From the NCBI GenBank assembly GCA_018402635.1, contig JAGYIP010000005.1, positions 1-64,000 of the forward strand: 64,000 nucleotides of DNA, given 5' to 3'. How positions within the stretch are numbered: the stretch's first letter is position 1; the number at the start of each line of letters is the position of its first letter. The position numbers and the translations under genes were made by a program. The notes beneath the pieces are model-generated. The model saw only the letters and a program-made list of their open reading frames with translations. It searched no databases and was not told where the DNA came from. Origin of the DNA: Burkholderiaceae bacterium (GTDB lineage: Bacteria > Pseudomonadota > Gammaproteobacteria > Burkholderiales > Burkholderiaceae_A). Below, piece after piece: positions 55,191 through 64,000 of the stretch.

Positions 55191-55238
55191 TCGCTCATCA
55201 AAAGGTCACTCCCGCACCTCAGCCCCTGCCTGCTGGGG

Positions 55239-55925
55239 CTAGCTTGCGTCCAGCTCGATCCGCGGCTCCGCCTGCCCGTCCCAGGTGAACCGCCAGCGGG
55301 CATCCTTGCGTACGTTGCCGACCAGCGCCGGACGGAAGCAGGCGAGGCAGGTGCCGCCGGATGGCGCACGCTCGGACAGAGGATGCCGGCTGAGCCGACG
55401 GCCAGCAGCCGCTCGGCAACGGCCTGGGACTCCACATAGCTCGTCGGGCTGAGGCAGGCCTCGACGCCCGGCGCGTCACGGATGTCGTGGAACCCGCCGC
55501 CGAAGTCGGCGTGGTAGTCGTCGTAGGTGATGCCTCGTGCAGCCAGCCGACCTCGGCCAGTTCGACCGCTTTGTGCCAGGCCACCTCGGCCTGCGAAGTC
55601 TCTGAGCTCGAAACCGGCGTACCAGGCTCCACGCTCGGGGCCGTTGAAGCGGCTGCCGAGCGGGCTGGCATGGGTGAAGGCGGCGTTGATGATCCGATAG
55701 TGCGCGATCCCGAAGACCAGCTCTGTCGATCCCGACACCGGGCAGCCGGTCGCTCTGCGCCAGAAGCCGGTCGTTGGTCGCGTTGTCGAGATCGAAGATG
55801 CCGCGCAGGTGGTCATCGTCGGCGGCGATCCGCACCAGCACGCTAGCGCCGCCGTCGCTGTAGTTGGCGGGGATCAGGCGGTGGGTGTCGAGCTGGCGGA
55901 TGCGGGACAGCGGCGGCAATGTCAC
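55239..55925 (-). CDS. RES-domain toxin (module 2)
   Basis: GTG start; MTLPPLSRIRQLDTHRLIPA, GIAHYRIINAAFTHASPLGS, RFNGPERGAWYAGFE (catalytic Arg), FAEVAWHKAVELAEVGWLHE (Glu), YVESQAVAERLLAVGSAGIL and CPSVRHP (Ser), ending DGQAEPRIELDAS. It has the same RFNGPERGAWYA core as module 1 but is otherwise diverged. These toxins destroy NAD+ or modify metabolic enzymes. The start overlaps the antitoxin stop by 4 bases. Frame changes are near 55770, 55595, 55545 and 55375. The corrected length of about 229 residues is normal. Confidence 0.85.
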
Positions 55926-56376
55926 CGGCTGCTCCGGCGGGCATCGAGCAGTCGGCGAACGATGGCGAACGCCGGCAGGCCGCCGCTCTTGAGATAGTCA
56001 ATCGGGGCCCGGCCACCGAAGATCCGGCTGTTGTTCGCCAGGGTCATCCAGCGGTCGGCCAGTTCCTCGCCATAGAGGGATGTTCAGGGCCTTGAAGATG
56101 CCGACCAGATAGGAGATCCGCCGCAGGCGGTCCTCGTCGAGCAGCCGGTCGCCCTGCTTCTTGAGGTCGTAGAACGCGCCGTTCGACATACCGCCGAGGT
56201 AGCAGGCGGGCCTCCTCCGTCCCGGACCTTCCAGCGCGCCATGATGTTGAAGAACGCGCGGGCAGCGTCGGCGCTGAGCCGCGCGCGCTCGGCGCGGTCA
56301 GACAGGTCGATCGGCGGTGCCACCGCGTAGCGGTGGTCGGGTAGGCGAGCGGGACAACGATGTCACCTCCATTCAT
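55922..56376 (-). CDS. Xre/MbcA/ParS-type antitoxin (module 2)
   Basis: PPIDLSDRAERARLSADAAR and FFNIMARWKVRDGEEARLLL, the HTH part GGMSNGAFYDLKKQG, then RISYLVGIFKALNILYGEEL, ADRWMTLANNSRIFGGRAP and YLKSGGLPAFAIVRRLLDA. It is the DUF2384 partner of RES module 2. The chosen ATG at 56376 follows a GGAG-type site. Frame changes are near 56330, 56215, 56090 and 56020. Confidence 0.85.
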
Positions 56377-56708
56377 GGAGACAGATTGCTCCGCTCCCGG
56401 AGAACGTCAAGGGATGCGGCGCGTCGCCCGACCGGGTCCGGGCCCTGCCGGTGCCCTCGCCTGCGCGCACCGACGCGGCGCGCCGAACCCGCGTTATGGG
56501 AAACGCCCCGGCGGGCGATGTCTCACTTCGCGTACCCGCGCCCCAGGACTACGCACTGACGGAGGCGCGTCGTGAGCGCGCTGTGTCGGCGCGACCGGCG
56601 GACTCCTCCGACTACTATATTTCAAACGCTTGCCGTGCCGATCGGCGCCCGGACCCCACGCCCCTGCGCGAGCCCGACGGCACGGTCACCGCGAGCGGTT
56701 GCCATGCT
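56377..56708. other. intergenic stretch, nothing recognised
   Basis: Upstream region of RES-Xre module 2. No coding content is recognised. Confidence 0.35.
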
Positions 56709-56943
56709 CATGCCGGCACGGTCGCCGGCTCTGCCGGCAAGGCGACGATGTTGTCGGCCCCGAACCAAGCCGTGAGCCGCGCCATCGCATTGGCGCTGAG
56801 CACCTGGGTGAAGAGCAGGCGCTCAGCAATCGACGTTTTACCGTTGTTGTTCCGGCCGACAATCAACGTGGTGCGATCTTCGAACCCACCGCGACATTGC
56901 GCAGGAGCCGAAAATTTTCGATTTGAACTTCCTTGATCCGCAC
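56709..56943 (-). pseudogene. AAA/SMC-type ATPase N-terminal fragment
   Basis: A GTG start gives VRIKEVQIENFRLLRNVAVG, and after one frame change FEDRTTLIVGRNNNGKTSIA, in which GRNNNGKT is a Walker A box. This is the opening of OLD-family or RecF/SMC-like ATPases found in defence systems. The frame ends at 56709 after about 78 residues, and no Walker B or TOPRIM part is seen, so it is a truncated gene. Confidence 0.55.
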
Positions 56944-57043
56944 CGAGCCCCTGTTCTTAATCAACCGCCTCGGCACCCCGACTTTCCGGTGCGTAAGGGG
57001 CCTTGCTCATCGCCTCCCAAAAGGCCCTCGGAGGAACCCTTGA

Positions 57044-57075
57044 ATGTCAGAAAAAGATAGCTTATTTTCTGACAT
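57044..57075. promoter_or_regulatory. perfect 11-base inverted repeat flush against abiEi (operator)
   Basis: ATGTCAGAAAA (57044-57054) and TTTTCTGACAT (57065-57075) are exact inverse copies with a 10-base spacer. The right arm ends at the base before the abiEi ATG (57076). AbiEi antitoxins repress their own operon by binding inverted repeats, so this is very likely the autoregulatory site. With no ribosome site between it and the ATG, abiEi may be leaderless or start lower down (ATG 57112). Confidence 0.75.
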
Positions 57076-57707
57076 ATGAAAACCTCGGCTGTATCCGTTC
57101 CTGATCGATTGATGAGGCGCGTCCGCGCCAGCGGACGCGGTAGCGTCTTCACGCCCAGCGACTTCCTCACCGTCGCCGCCCGCTCATCCGTCGACCAGCG
57201 CCCTCTCCCGGCTGGTCAAGGGCGGCCAGCTTCGCCGCCTCGCGCGTGGGCTATACGACTTCCCCAAGGTGCATCCGAAGCTCGGGGCCCTCTCGCCAGC
57301 TCCCGATGATGTCGCCCAGGCGCTTGCCCGGGAGACCGGCTCGCAGGTGCAGATTGCCGGCGCGCGGGCAGCGAATGCGCTCGGCCTCTCGACGCAGGTT
57401 CCTGCCCAAAGCACTTACCTGACCGATGGCCCCTCGCGGCGTGTCGTGCTGGGCAAGCGCGTCGTCGATCTTCGCCACGCCTCGCCCAAGCATCTGATCG
57501 CGCCGGGAAGCCCCGCCGGCACCGTCGTTCAGGCCCTTCGCCATGTCGGCCCCGTGCGCGCGGCCGACGTCGCGCAGGTCGCCGCGCGGCGGCTTTCGGC
57601 CAACGACAAGAAGACGCTGGCCTCGACCGCCGTTCAGGCACCCGCCTGGATGCGGCCAACGCTTGTGTTGATCGCCAACCGCCGCGGCGGCCGATATCGA
57701 TGGATAA
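57076..57707 (+). CDS. abiEi: AbiEi-family type IV antitoxin / operon repressor
   Basis: MKTSAVSVPDRLMRRVRASG, VFTPSDFLTVAARSSVDQAL and SRLVKGGQLRRLARGLYDFP form the winged helix. IAGARAANALGLSTQVPAQS and VDLRHASPKHLIAPGSPAGT are the C-terminal antitoxin domain. Frame changes lie near 57190 and 57690. It overlaps abiEii by 8 bases. The antitoxin counteracts the AbiEii nucleotidyltransferase and represses transcription. Confidence 0.9.
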
Positions 57708-58738
57708 GGTCGCCCTGCTTCCCGCCGACGACCGCGCCGCCCTCTTCGGTGAGTCCGGCGCCGGCCGGGGCGTCGCCGACACGATCATCGAAAAGGACTT
57801 TGGGTCTGCTGGAGCCTCAGGCGCCTGTTCGGTCTGCCTAAAGGAACAACGGCGTCTCTCGTCTTCAAGGGCGGGACGTCGCTCTCCAAGGCTTTCGGCG
57901 CAATGCGCCGCTTCTCCGAGGACATCGATCTGTCGTTCGACCGTGCAGAACTCGGTTACACCGGCGATCGCGATCCCGAGAAGGAGGGAATCAGCAAGAA
58001 GCAGGCGGCCCGGCTGATCGACGATCTGGTCGGCGACGTCGAGCGTCACATCGCCGAGAAACTTCTCCCGGCCCCTCCGCGCCGCGATCGTCGAACAGCT
58101 TGGCGAGCCGGCCAACGGCGAGTGGACGCTGGAGATTGACGCCGGCGACGCTCAGACGGTCAACTTCCACTATCCGACAACACTGCCCGTCGCCGAATAT
58201 GAGGGCATGGCCTACATCACGCGGCGCGTGAAGTTCGAACTCGGCGCGCGCGGCGATCCCTGGCCCACCGAGGAGACAGTCATTCGCCCTTATGCGGCCG
58301 ACGACTATCCCGACTTCTTCGAGCATCCTGATACCAGCGTGACCGTGCTGTCAGCACGGCGCACATTCTGGGAAAAAGCGACCGCGCTTCATGCGGAGGC
58401 GCACCGCCCGGCCGACTCGCCGACACCGCAATATTTCTCGCGGCACCATTACGACCTCGCCATGCTCTCTGAGACGGCCGAAGGCCAGGCCGCCGCGTCC
58501 GACTTCGATCTCGCTGGTGCGGGTGGCTAAGCACAAGGCCACTTTCTTCCGTTCCGGCTGGGCCAGCTACGACACCGCGCAGCCAGGTACGCTGCGGCTT
58601 ATGCCCGACCAGGCGCGGGTCAAGGGTTTACGTAGCGACTACCGAGCCATGGCGCCGATGATGTTCGACGAGATGCCGCCTTCGTTCAACGACATCCTTG
58701 CGAAGATTGCAATGCTTCAAGAAATGATCAACAGCTAA
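57700..58738 (+). CDS. abiEii: AbiEii-family nucleotidyltransferase toxin
   Basis: MDKVALLPADDRAALFGES and GVADTIIEKDF are followed by FKGGTSLSKAFG and RFSEDIDLSF, the GGTS and DxD motifs of DNA polymerase-beta-like nucleotidyltransferases. TVLSARRTFWEKATALHAEA and YFSRHHYDLAML are conserved AbiEii segments, and it ends DILAKIAMLQEMINS. The toxin modifies tRNA and gives phage resistance by abortive infection. Frame changes lie near 57800, 58075 and 58515. About 345 residues is normal for the family. Confidence 0.92.
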
Positions 58739-59068
58739 CTCCAGATTTTCCGCTGAGTAGGAAGGTCTATTAGTTCGATTCGGTCCATCGATTTGCGCCT
58801 CATTGACGACCTCGTCGACTTTGTCCGGGTCCAGGCTTCGTGCTGGATTTTCCTGACACCAGCTTTTCGGACTTGTTCGCCGCCGAGCTACTCTCCGCAA
58901 ATACCGTCGCGCTCGAGCCGAATTCCGAGGCGCGTAGCACAAATGTCACCACAAGGCCTGTCGAGCAGAAGACGTGCAGCTCGATCCCGGTTGTCCAGGG
59001 TGCTGATGGGACAAAACATGTCTGCTGCCATTGAGTTTCGCGAAGAACAACCAATGTCGCGAAGCGCA
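58739..59068. other. gap between abiEii and the integrase
   Basis: A short forward stretch, LDFPDTSFSDLFAAEL (58840-58890), resembles the first residues of a protein family often encoded in defence islands, but it stops after 65 codons. GTTTCGCG and TGTCGCGAAG repeats near 59030-59065 could be transposon-end binding sites. Nothing firmer is seen. Confidence 0.3.
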
Positions 59069-60130
59069 TCAAAGACCCGCCGCCTTGGTCAGGTTGACCC
59101 GGAACCGATCGCGCTCGCGCTGGTAGCGCCGGGTCATGGTGACGGTGGCGTGGCCGAGCTGGCGCTGCACCCAGCGCTCGTCGACCTCGGCCGCGGTCGC
59201 GAGCCCGGCGCGCAGCGAGTGCCCGGCGAAGGCCTCGGCGGGCACCCTCGGCCAGGTCGCCGCGGATGCCGGCGGCGATCGCCGTGCGCTTCACCAGGCG
59301 CGCGACATGCTGATCGGCCAGGCGCTCGGTCAGCACCCGCTTGCCGTTGGTGCTGAGCCGCCGGAACACCGGCCCATGCTCGATGCGGGCGATCGCCAGC
59401 CACTCCTCGAGCGCCGCGACCGGGCAGGTGCGGCTGCTGGAGCCGCGACCGATCTCGACCTCGCGCCAGCGGTTGCCCTTGCCCTTGATGCGCAGCGACC
59501 ATGCCGCCCTCCAGGAACTCGGGCCAGCCGAGACCCTCGTCGGTCTCCCCTTCCCCGTGGTCGAGGCCGACGATCTCGCTGCGGCGCAGGCCGCCAGCGA
59601 AGCCGACCAGCAGGATGGCGCGGTCGCGCAGGCCGGCGAGTCCGGTGTCGAGGGTGCCGATCATGGCGACGATGTCGGAGGCCAGCACCGCGCGCCTTCT
59701 GCTTCGGGGGCTGGAGGTGCTTGTTGCGGATCCCAGCGAGCACTTCCTTGATGTGCCGGTCCTGAGCGATCAAGGGTATGGCCGCGCTGGCGGAAGCCCC
59801 AGGCGAGGCCGCTCAGGCGCCGCTCGATGCTGCGCACGTTCAGCGGCTGCGGCGCCCTCCCCGCCGGTCGCCAGATCGGTGATGTAGAGCCCGATCGCCT
59901 GAGGGTTCGGCGGCACCGCCTGGACGCCTCGCCGGCCGCACCAGGCGACATAGTCCTTCCAGTCCGACAGGTAGGCGGTACGGGTCTTCTCGGCACTGGC
60001 TCCGCGGGCGTAGTCGCGCGCCTTCTCGACCAGGCCGGCGAGTTCGTCTGCCGGCGCCGGCGGTCTCGTACGCGGGAGCACGCTCCGGCAGCAGCTCGCC
60101 GGCGGACGGATTGCCTCCAGTAACTCTCAT
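59069..60130 (-). CDS. tyrosine recombinase / integrase
   Basis: The N-terminal SAM-like DNA-binding part reads ADELAGLVEKARDYARGASA and YLSDWKDYVAWCGRRGVQAV. The catalytic half has LRDRAILLVGFAGGLRRSEI (first Arg), AGHSLRAGLATAA (His-x-x-Arg) and LGHATVTMTRRY (His and Tyr), ending RFRVNLTKAAGL. It performs site-specific recombination for integration of an element or cassette. Frame changes are near 60085, 59860, 59700, 59500 and 59250. No att site was identified. Confidence 0.87.
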
Positions 60131-60223
60131 TCGCAGTCACAACCGCTGTCAGCTGACCGTTTTTCGTAGAGCTCGGCACTACGCGTTCTCAACGACTTGG
60201 ACGACTCAGGTTTGTGAGACCGA

Positions 60224-60251
60224 TTCAGTTTTGATGAGATTACGCTATAAT
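60224..60251 (+). promoter_or_regulatory. promoter of the tniA gene
   Basis: A consensus TATAAT (60246-60251) lies 43 bases before the ATG, with TTCAGT (60224-60229) 16 bases upstream as a weak -35. Confidence 0.5.
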
Positions 60252-60293
60252 CCGATTCGGAAATAGTGAGACTGCCTTCGCGGACATCGCGCC

Positions 60294-61854
60294 ATGAGTA
60301 TCGACCGGGACAAACTGGGCGATCGGGAATGGGAAGCGCACTCGTGCGGGCTGATAGTTCCTGCGCCGCCTGCCGGAGCGTCCGAGCAGGACGGAGATTG
60401 CCGATGCGATGGTTGAGCTGGGTGTCAGCAGGTCGACCCTGTTCCGCTGGCTCAGCCGGTTTCGCCAGGATGAGCGGGCGACCGCCGTGGCCGGTCGCAA
60501 ACCCGGCCGACGTCCTGGCATCGATCCGTTCGAGCCAGAGCTGAAGGTGCTTGTCGACGAGGCCATCAGGACCTTCTACGCGACGCCGGAACGACCGACT
60601 CTGACCCGGCTGTGGAGACGCGTCGTTGCAGACTGCCGACGGAACTCGCTGACACCACCTGCGATCCGAAGACTGAAGGCGTATCTCGCGACATTCGACG
60701 CCGAGATCATGACACAACGGCGCGACGGGAAAGCACGGGCCGAAGCACAGTTTGCCGGCATGCCCGGCGAGCTTGCCGTGGACCATGCGATGGAAATCGT
60801 TCAGATCGACCACACGAAGGTCGATGTAACGGTGGTCGACCCGATAGAACGCTTGCCGATCGGCCGACCGATCCTGACGATTGCGATCGACGTCTGCACA
60901 AGGATGGTGCTGGGGTTCTACTTGTCCCTGGATTCCCCTTCGGTCACCTCGGTGGCGCTCTGCCTGACGCATGCGATCATCGACAAGACCCGATGGCTGG
61001 AAGAGCGGGGAATCGTCGCGGAATGGCCGGCAAGCGGCTTGCCCGAATGCATCCATGTCGACAACGGCGCCGAATTCCACGCAAGGGCCTTCAGGCGCGG
61101 CTGCGACGATCATGGGATCGTTGTCTCCTACCGGCCGCCCGCGACGCCACGCTTTGGCGGCCATATCGAGCGCCTGATCGGCACGATGATGGGTGCGGCG
61201 CATCTGCTTCCCGGCACGCACTTTTCCAACGTGGTTGACCGGGGAGACTACGACTCCGCGGCGCGTGCCGTGATGACCATGCGCGAGCTGGAAACCTGGC
61301 TGACATTGGAGATCCTTGCCTACCACGCGAGCCTGCATCGTGGCATCGGACGGCCGCCGATCGCCGCATGGCGGGAGGCGATTGCAAGGAAGCCGCAACG
61401 GCACACCCGGGATCCTCTCACCTTCCTGCTCGACTTTCTGCCGTTCGAGGCGCGGGTGCTGCGTCGAACAGGAATCCACCTGCACAACATCTGCTACTGG
61501 TCCGACGGGTTTGCGCCTTGGATCGGCAGATGCCACGACAAGCTCATCGTCAAGTACGATCCCAGAAACCTCAGTCGGGTATTCGTCAAGCTGGACGGCA
61601 ACTATCTGGCGGTACCGACGCGCAATCTGCGGCCGTCGATCACTCTGTGGGAGCGAAAGCCGCGCTGGGCGTTCAGCGCGCCCGCGGCCGCAGAGAGGTG
61701 GATGAGGAGATGATCTTTCAGGCGATCGCCCGTCCAGCGTGCCCTGGTGGACCAGGCGACGCAGGACACAACGAAGATGCGCAGGGGAACGCGCCCGACG
61801 TGCCCATCTGCTGGAGCGGTCGGCGCCGGCCTCAGTTGCGGGCCCGGCCGATGA
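60294..61854 (+). CDS. TniA/TnsB-like DDE transposase (Mu transposase family)
   Basis: It begins MSIDRDKLGDREWEA. After frame changes near 60345 and 60390 an HTH follows (RPSRTEIADAMVELGVSRST). The integrase core has VQIDHTKVDV, IHVDNGAEFH and GGHIERLIGTMM (D, D, E). The Mu C-terminal domain contains FVKLDGNYLAVPTR and RPSITLWERKPRWAF. The frame is open from 60409 to 61713; a further one-base change near 61705 adds ERWVDEEMIFQAI and RALVDQATQDTTKMRRG, the usual TniA tail. Such transposases act with a TniB-type ATPase, which is absent here. Confidence 0.88.
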
Positions 61855-61987
61855 GAGGCGTGAGCTTGGTTGGTCATGGTCATGGTTGTAGGCTTGGGCA
61901 AGAGGGCAATGGGGGCGAGGGCAGCTGACTGCTGGGCGTATGGGTTACGAGGGTTATGAGGGTTATTAGGCTTGTGGGTTATGCGGC
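61855..61987. other. junction between GC-rich and lower-GC DNA; GGGTTATGA repeats
   Basis: Within about 130 bases the sequence passes from the TniA gene to DNA of a different composition. It contains three tandem GGGTTAYGA-like 9-mers (61942-61968) plus another GGGTT copy. No gene is present. This is the probable contig join or recombination point. Confidence 0.6.
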
Positions 61988-62410
61988 TTAAGCCTCGCGA
62001 ATGGATGGTTCGGACGGTATCTGAGAGAGGTTAACAGCGGGCAGAGGCAGCCATCCGGGCTTTCGGTGCTCGGCCACAACCGTGGTGAAGATGCCACCAC
62101 GCACGTACCACTTGGCGGTTAGTCGCATGAATCGTGGGTCGGTGGCCGTCACCATGGCATCGAGAATCTCGTTGGTGACCGCCTCATGAAAGGCGCCGCG
62201 ATTGCGGAAGGACCATGCGAAGAGCTTTAGGGCTTTGAGCTCAAGGTTGCGCCCATCGGGAATGTAGTCAAGCACCAAAGTCGCAAAGTCGGGCTGGCCG
62301 GTGAGGGGACAGAGGCAGGTGAATTCAGGAATTTCAATGTGAACCCGGTAGTCCCGTTGAGGGGCTGGGTTTGCAAAGGTTTCAAGCGAGGTAGCGGGCG
62401 AACTTGGCAT
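61988..62410 (-). CDS. queF: NADPH-dependent 7-cyano-7-deazaguanine reductase QueF (short type)
   Basis: 140 residues, intact frame. [16 protein letters not shown] carries the active-site Cys, LELKALKLF the NADPH/substrate Glu and RGAFHE the conserved His-Glu. It reduces preQ0 to preQ1 in queuosine tRNA modification. The length matches the unimodular QueF subfamily. It is transcribed divergently from smc. Codon use differs from the GC-rich part of the window. Confidence 0.93.
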   Translation of the reverse strand: MPSSPATSLETFANPAPQRDYRVHIEIPEFTCLCPLTGQPDFATLVLDYIPDGRNLELKALKLFAWSFRNRGAFHEAVTNEILDAMVTATDPRFMRLTAKWYVRGGIFTTVVAEHRKPGWLPLPAVNLSQIPSEPSIREA

Positions 62411-62587
62411 TGGAGGATTGGTTTGAGGGTTAGGTTGGCAAAAGGCATTAATTAGACGAAGTTAGCTAGAAGATAGGCGACGTTTAACGCCTTAGCCCGA
62501 GTGGTATTATACGAAGCTTCACCCTTGCGGGGCTTGGCGTTGCTCTGCCCTAGTATTTCTAGCAATTCTCTTTAGCTTACCGTTATT
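62411..62587. other. divergent intergenic region queF-smc
   Basis: 177 bases, visibly richer in A and T, presumably holding both promoters. No strong -35/-10 pair or Shine-Dalgarno sequence stands out, and no tRNA fold was found. Confidence 0.4.
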
Positions 62588-64000
62588 ATGCGACTCACCC
62601 AAATCCGATTAGCCGGGTTTAAATCTTTTGTGGACCCAACGGGTCTGCAGTTTACTCGCCAACGGGTGGGCATCGTGGGGCCCAATGGTTGCGGAAAAAG
62701 CAACCTTATTGACGCGGTACGTTGGGTGCTTGGTGAGTCAAAGGCCTCAGAGCTTCGCGGCGAGTCCATGCACGACGTCATTTTTAATGGCTCGGCAAGT
62801 CGCAAGCCTGCAGGGCGTTCAAGCGTTGAGCTTATTTTCGATAATTCGCTTGGCCGTCTTGGTGGTCCCTGGGGAAGGTTTGCCGAGCTTTCAGTTAAGC
62901 GCGTGCTTGCCCGTGATGGTCAGTCGTCCTACACCATCAATGGCCAGTCGGTTCGCCGAAAAGACGTCTACGACATCTTCTTAGGAACAGGGCTTGGTCC
63001 TCGTGCCTACGCCATCATTGGTCAGGGCATGATTTCTCGGGTGATTGAGTCGCGCCCCGAAGAGCTTCGGGTCTTTCTTGAAGAAGCCGCGGGTGTTTCT
63101 AAATACCGCGAGCGGCGCAAAGAAACAGAGCATCGGCTTGCCGATGCGCGTGAAAACCTTGCCCGGGTGGACGACATTCGGCTTGAACTTGAAAAGCGGG
63201 TCGAGGTTCTGTCTGCGCAGGCCTCGGTGGCAGAAAAGTACAACCAACTTACATCCACTAAGCGCACAAGGCAGACGGTGTTGCTGGCCGTGCGCTCCTC
63301 GGAATTGCAGCATGCCCAGCGTCGTTACTCTGCCGAGCGGCTTGAGGCCGAAAAGCTGCTTGAGGCTGTTCGCACACAACAGGCGGCTTTGTTGCGCGAG
63401 CGCGAGGTTCTTGATGCCCGCTATGTGGAACTGCAGGCCAACCTTCAGTCGGTTCAGGCCTCCGTCTTTGAGTTAAATACCGCTGTTGCGCGTCGAGAGA
63501 CGGAAGATCGCTCGCTCACGCAGATTCGTGATCGCTCCATTGCGCTTCAGTCTGAGGCGCGTGAGAGCCTTGAACAAATTCAGTCCCAGTATCAAAGGTC
63601 TATTAGTGCACTCAAAGAGGCGCAAGCGTCTCTTGAGACGATTCGCTCAGAGCTCGCTAAGCGACTTTCCGACCGTGATACCGCCCGTCAGGCCGTGCGC
63701 CCCATTGAAGAGGCCGTTGAAGAACTTGGCAATCAGTTGTCTGAATCCAAAGCCACCCTCGCTGCAGCCGATGCCGACATTCGTGGCATCGCCACGCGTA
63801 TTCAAGAGACATCGGGCCGAGAGCTTCAGTTAAAGGGCCGGCTTGAAGAGCTTCAGCAACAAAGACAGCAACTTGAAAAGCTTGATGAGTCGGCACTAAG
63901 CGCAATTCGTCAACAGCATGCCGAGGCCTTGGAACTCGCTGAGCTTGCGGGTGCCGACCACCGCACCCTGGTCGATCGGGTTGCTCAGGCCGATCAGTCC
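62588..64000 (+). CDS. smc: chromosome segregation ATPase SMC, N-terminal 471 codons (continues past the window)
   Basis: The frame is open without a stop from the ATG at 62588 to the last base. MRLTQIRLAGFKSFVDPTGL, GIVGPNGCGKSNLIDAV (Walker A) and GESKASELRGESMHDVIFNG form the head. DIFLGTGLGPRAYAIIGQGM and RPEELRVFLEEAAGVSKYRE lead into a long coiled coil (from about residue 170). SMC compacts and organises newly replicated chromosomes with ScpA/B. The ESKASELRGES and EEAAGVSKYRE wording and moderate GC point to a betaproteobacterium (Burkholderiales). Core chromosomal genes like this do not fit the mobile, very GC-rich DNA to the left. Confidence 0.97.
   Translation, partial: MRLTQIRLAGFKSFVDPTGLQFTRQRVGIVGPNGCGKSNLIDAVRWVLGESKASELRGESMHDVIFNGSASRKPAGRSSVELIFDNSLGRLGGPWGRFAELSVKRVLARDGQSSYTINGQSVRRKDVYDIFLGTGLGPRAYAIIGQGMISRVIESRPEELRVFLEEAAGVSKYRERRKETEHRLADARENLARVDDIRLELEKRVEVLSAQASVAEKYNQLTSTKRTRQTVLLAVRSSELQHAQRRYSAERLEAEKLLEAVRTQQAALLREREVLDARYVELQANLQSVQASVFELNTAVARRETEDRSLTQIRDRSIALQSEARESLEQIQSQYQRSISALKEAQASLETIRSELAKRLSDRDTARQAVRPIEEAVEELGNQLSESKATLAAADADIRGIATRIQETSGRELQLKGRLEELQQQRQQLEKLDESALSAIRQQHAEALELAELAGADHRTLVDRVAQADQS

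Larger units (their letters stand above)
60147..61854 (+). mobile_element. Mu/TniA-type transposon, left end and transposase only
   Basis: TGTCAGCTGACCGTTTTTCG (60147) is a candidate 5'-TGT terminus. Downstream up to 60290 are CGGCACTACG and GACTTGGACGACTCAGG motifs that may be transposase-binding sites. The TniA gene follows, but the expected partner genes (tniB ATPase, tniQ) and the right end are missing because the DNA changes character just after the gene. Confidence 0.55.

Noticed and set aside
58990-59065. Transposon end with TTTCGCGAAG repeats left of the integrase
   Set aside because: Suggestive short repeats, but no matching inverted copy or target duplication was found, so no boundary is claimed.
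62440-62587. tRNA-like sequence between queF and smc
   Set aside because: No cloverleaf with a TTCGANTC-type T-arm or 7-base acceptor stem could be formed.

Overview
Two kinds of DNA are present. Bases 1 to about 61,860 are very GC-rich and look alphaproteobacterial, most like Rhodospirillales (inference from a chemoreceptor with a C-terminal PilZ domain, a PAS_5-type protein, RTX proteins with NPDVAAAV repeats, and the transposase families). Bases from about 61,990 to 64,000 have visibly lower GC and hold queF and the 5' part of smc, whose protein reads like a Burkholderiales (betaproteobacterial) SMC. The switch lies at the broken end of a Mu/TniA-type transposon, so a chimeric contig join is the simplest explanation.

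Layout of the main part: a DUF4347 surface-protein fragment (1-374); an AbiEi-like gene coupled to a HipA kinase (1247-3120); an RTX protein (3443-4974); a lone VirD4/TraG coupling protein (5450-7436); a HAD-UbiA prenyltransferase (7679-9102); an Xre regulator; a complete Tn3-family element (10018-13254); a secreted DUF5648-type protein; a HigA antitoxin; a Fic module; a type I-E Cascade operon with one spacer and no cas1, cas2 or cas3 (18338-23076); a methyltransferase; an Xre/ImmA peptidase; an S1/P1 nuclease; a WGR protein; a histidine kinase; a complete IS256-family element (31987-33418); a RES-Xre toxin-antitoxin pair (33966-35181); an MCP-PilZ chemoreceptor (35651-38011); a PAS protein; an IS630 element nested in IS1595 (40003-42061); hipBA; a FitA-like antitoxin; an IS66 element carrying a UPF0149 passenger and sitting inside an RTX gene (46059-49210); a second IS66 transposase gene split around IS1380, a GIY-YIG gene and a truncated recD2; a second RES-Xre pair; an AbiE type IV toxin-antitoxin system (57044-58738); a tyrosine recombinase; and the TniA transposase.

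The region is best read as an accessory island or megaplasmid segment: defence and toxin-antitoxin loci, mobile elements nested in one another, and secreted repeat proteins, with almost no housekeeping genes. No rRNA or tRNA gene was recognised.

Most single-copy genes need one to five single-base frame corrections to give recognisable proteins, while several transposases (IS256, IS1380, IS66 tnpA and tnpB, the bulk of TniA) and the queF-smc end read straight through. This looks more like indel errors in low-coverage consensus than true decay, although real pseudogenisation cannot be excluded. Coordinates for frameshifted genes are outer limits of the reconstructed gene; motifs are quoted from the reconstructed reading.
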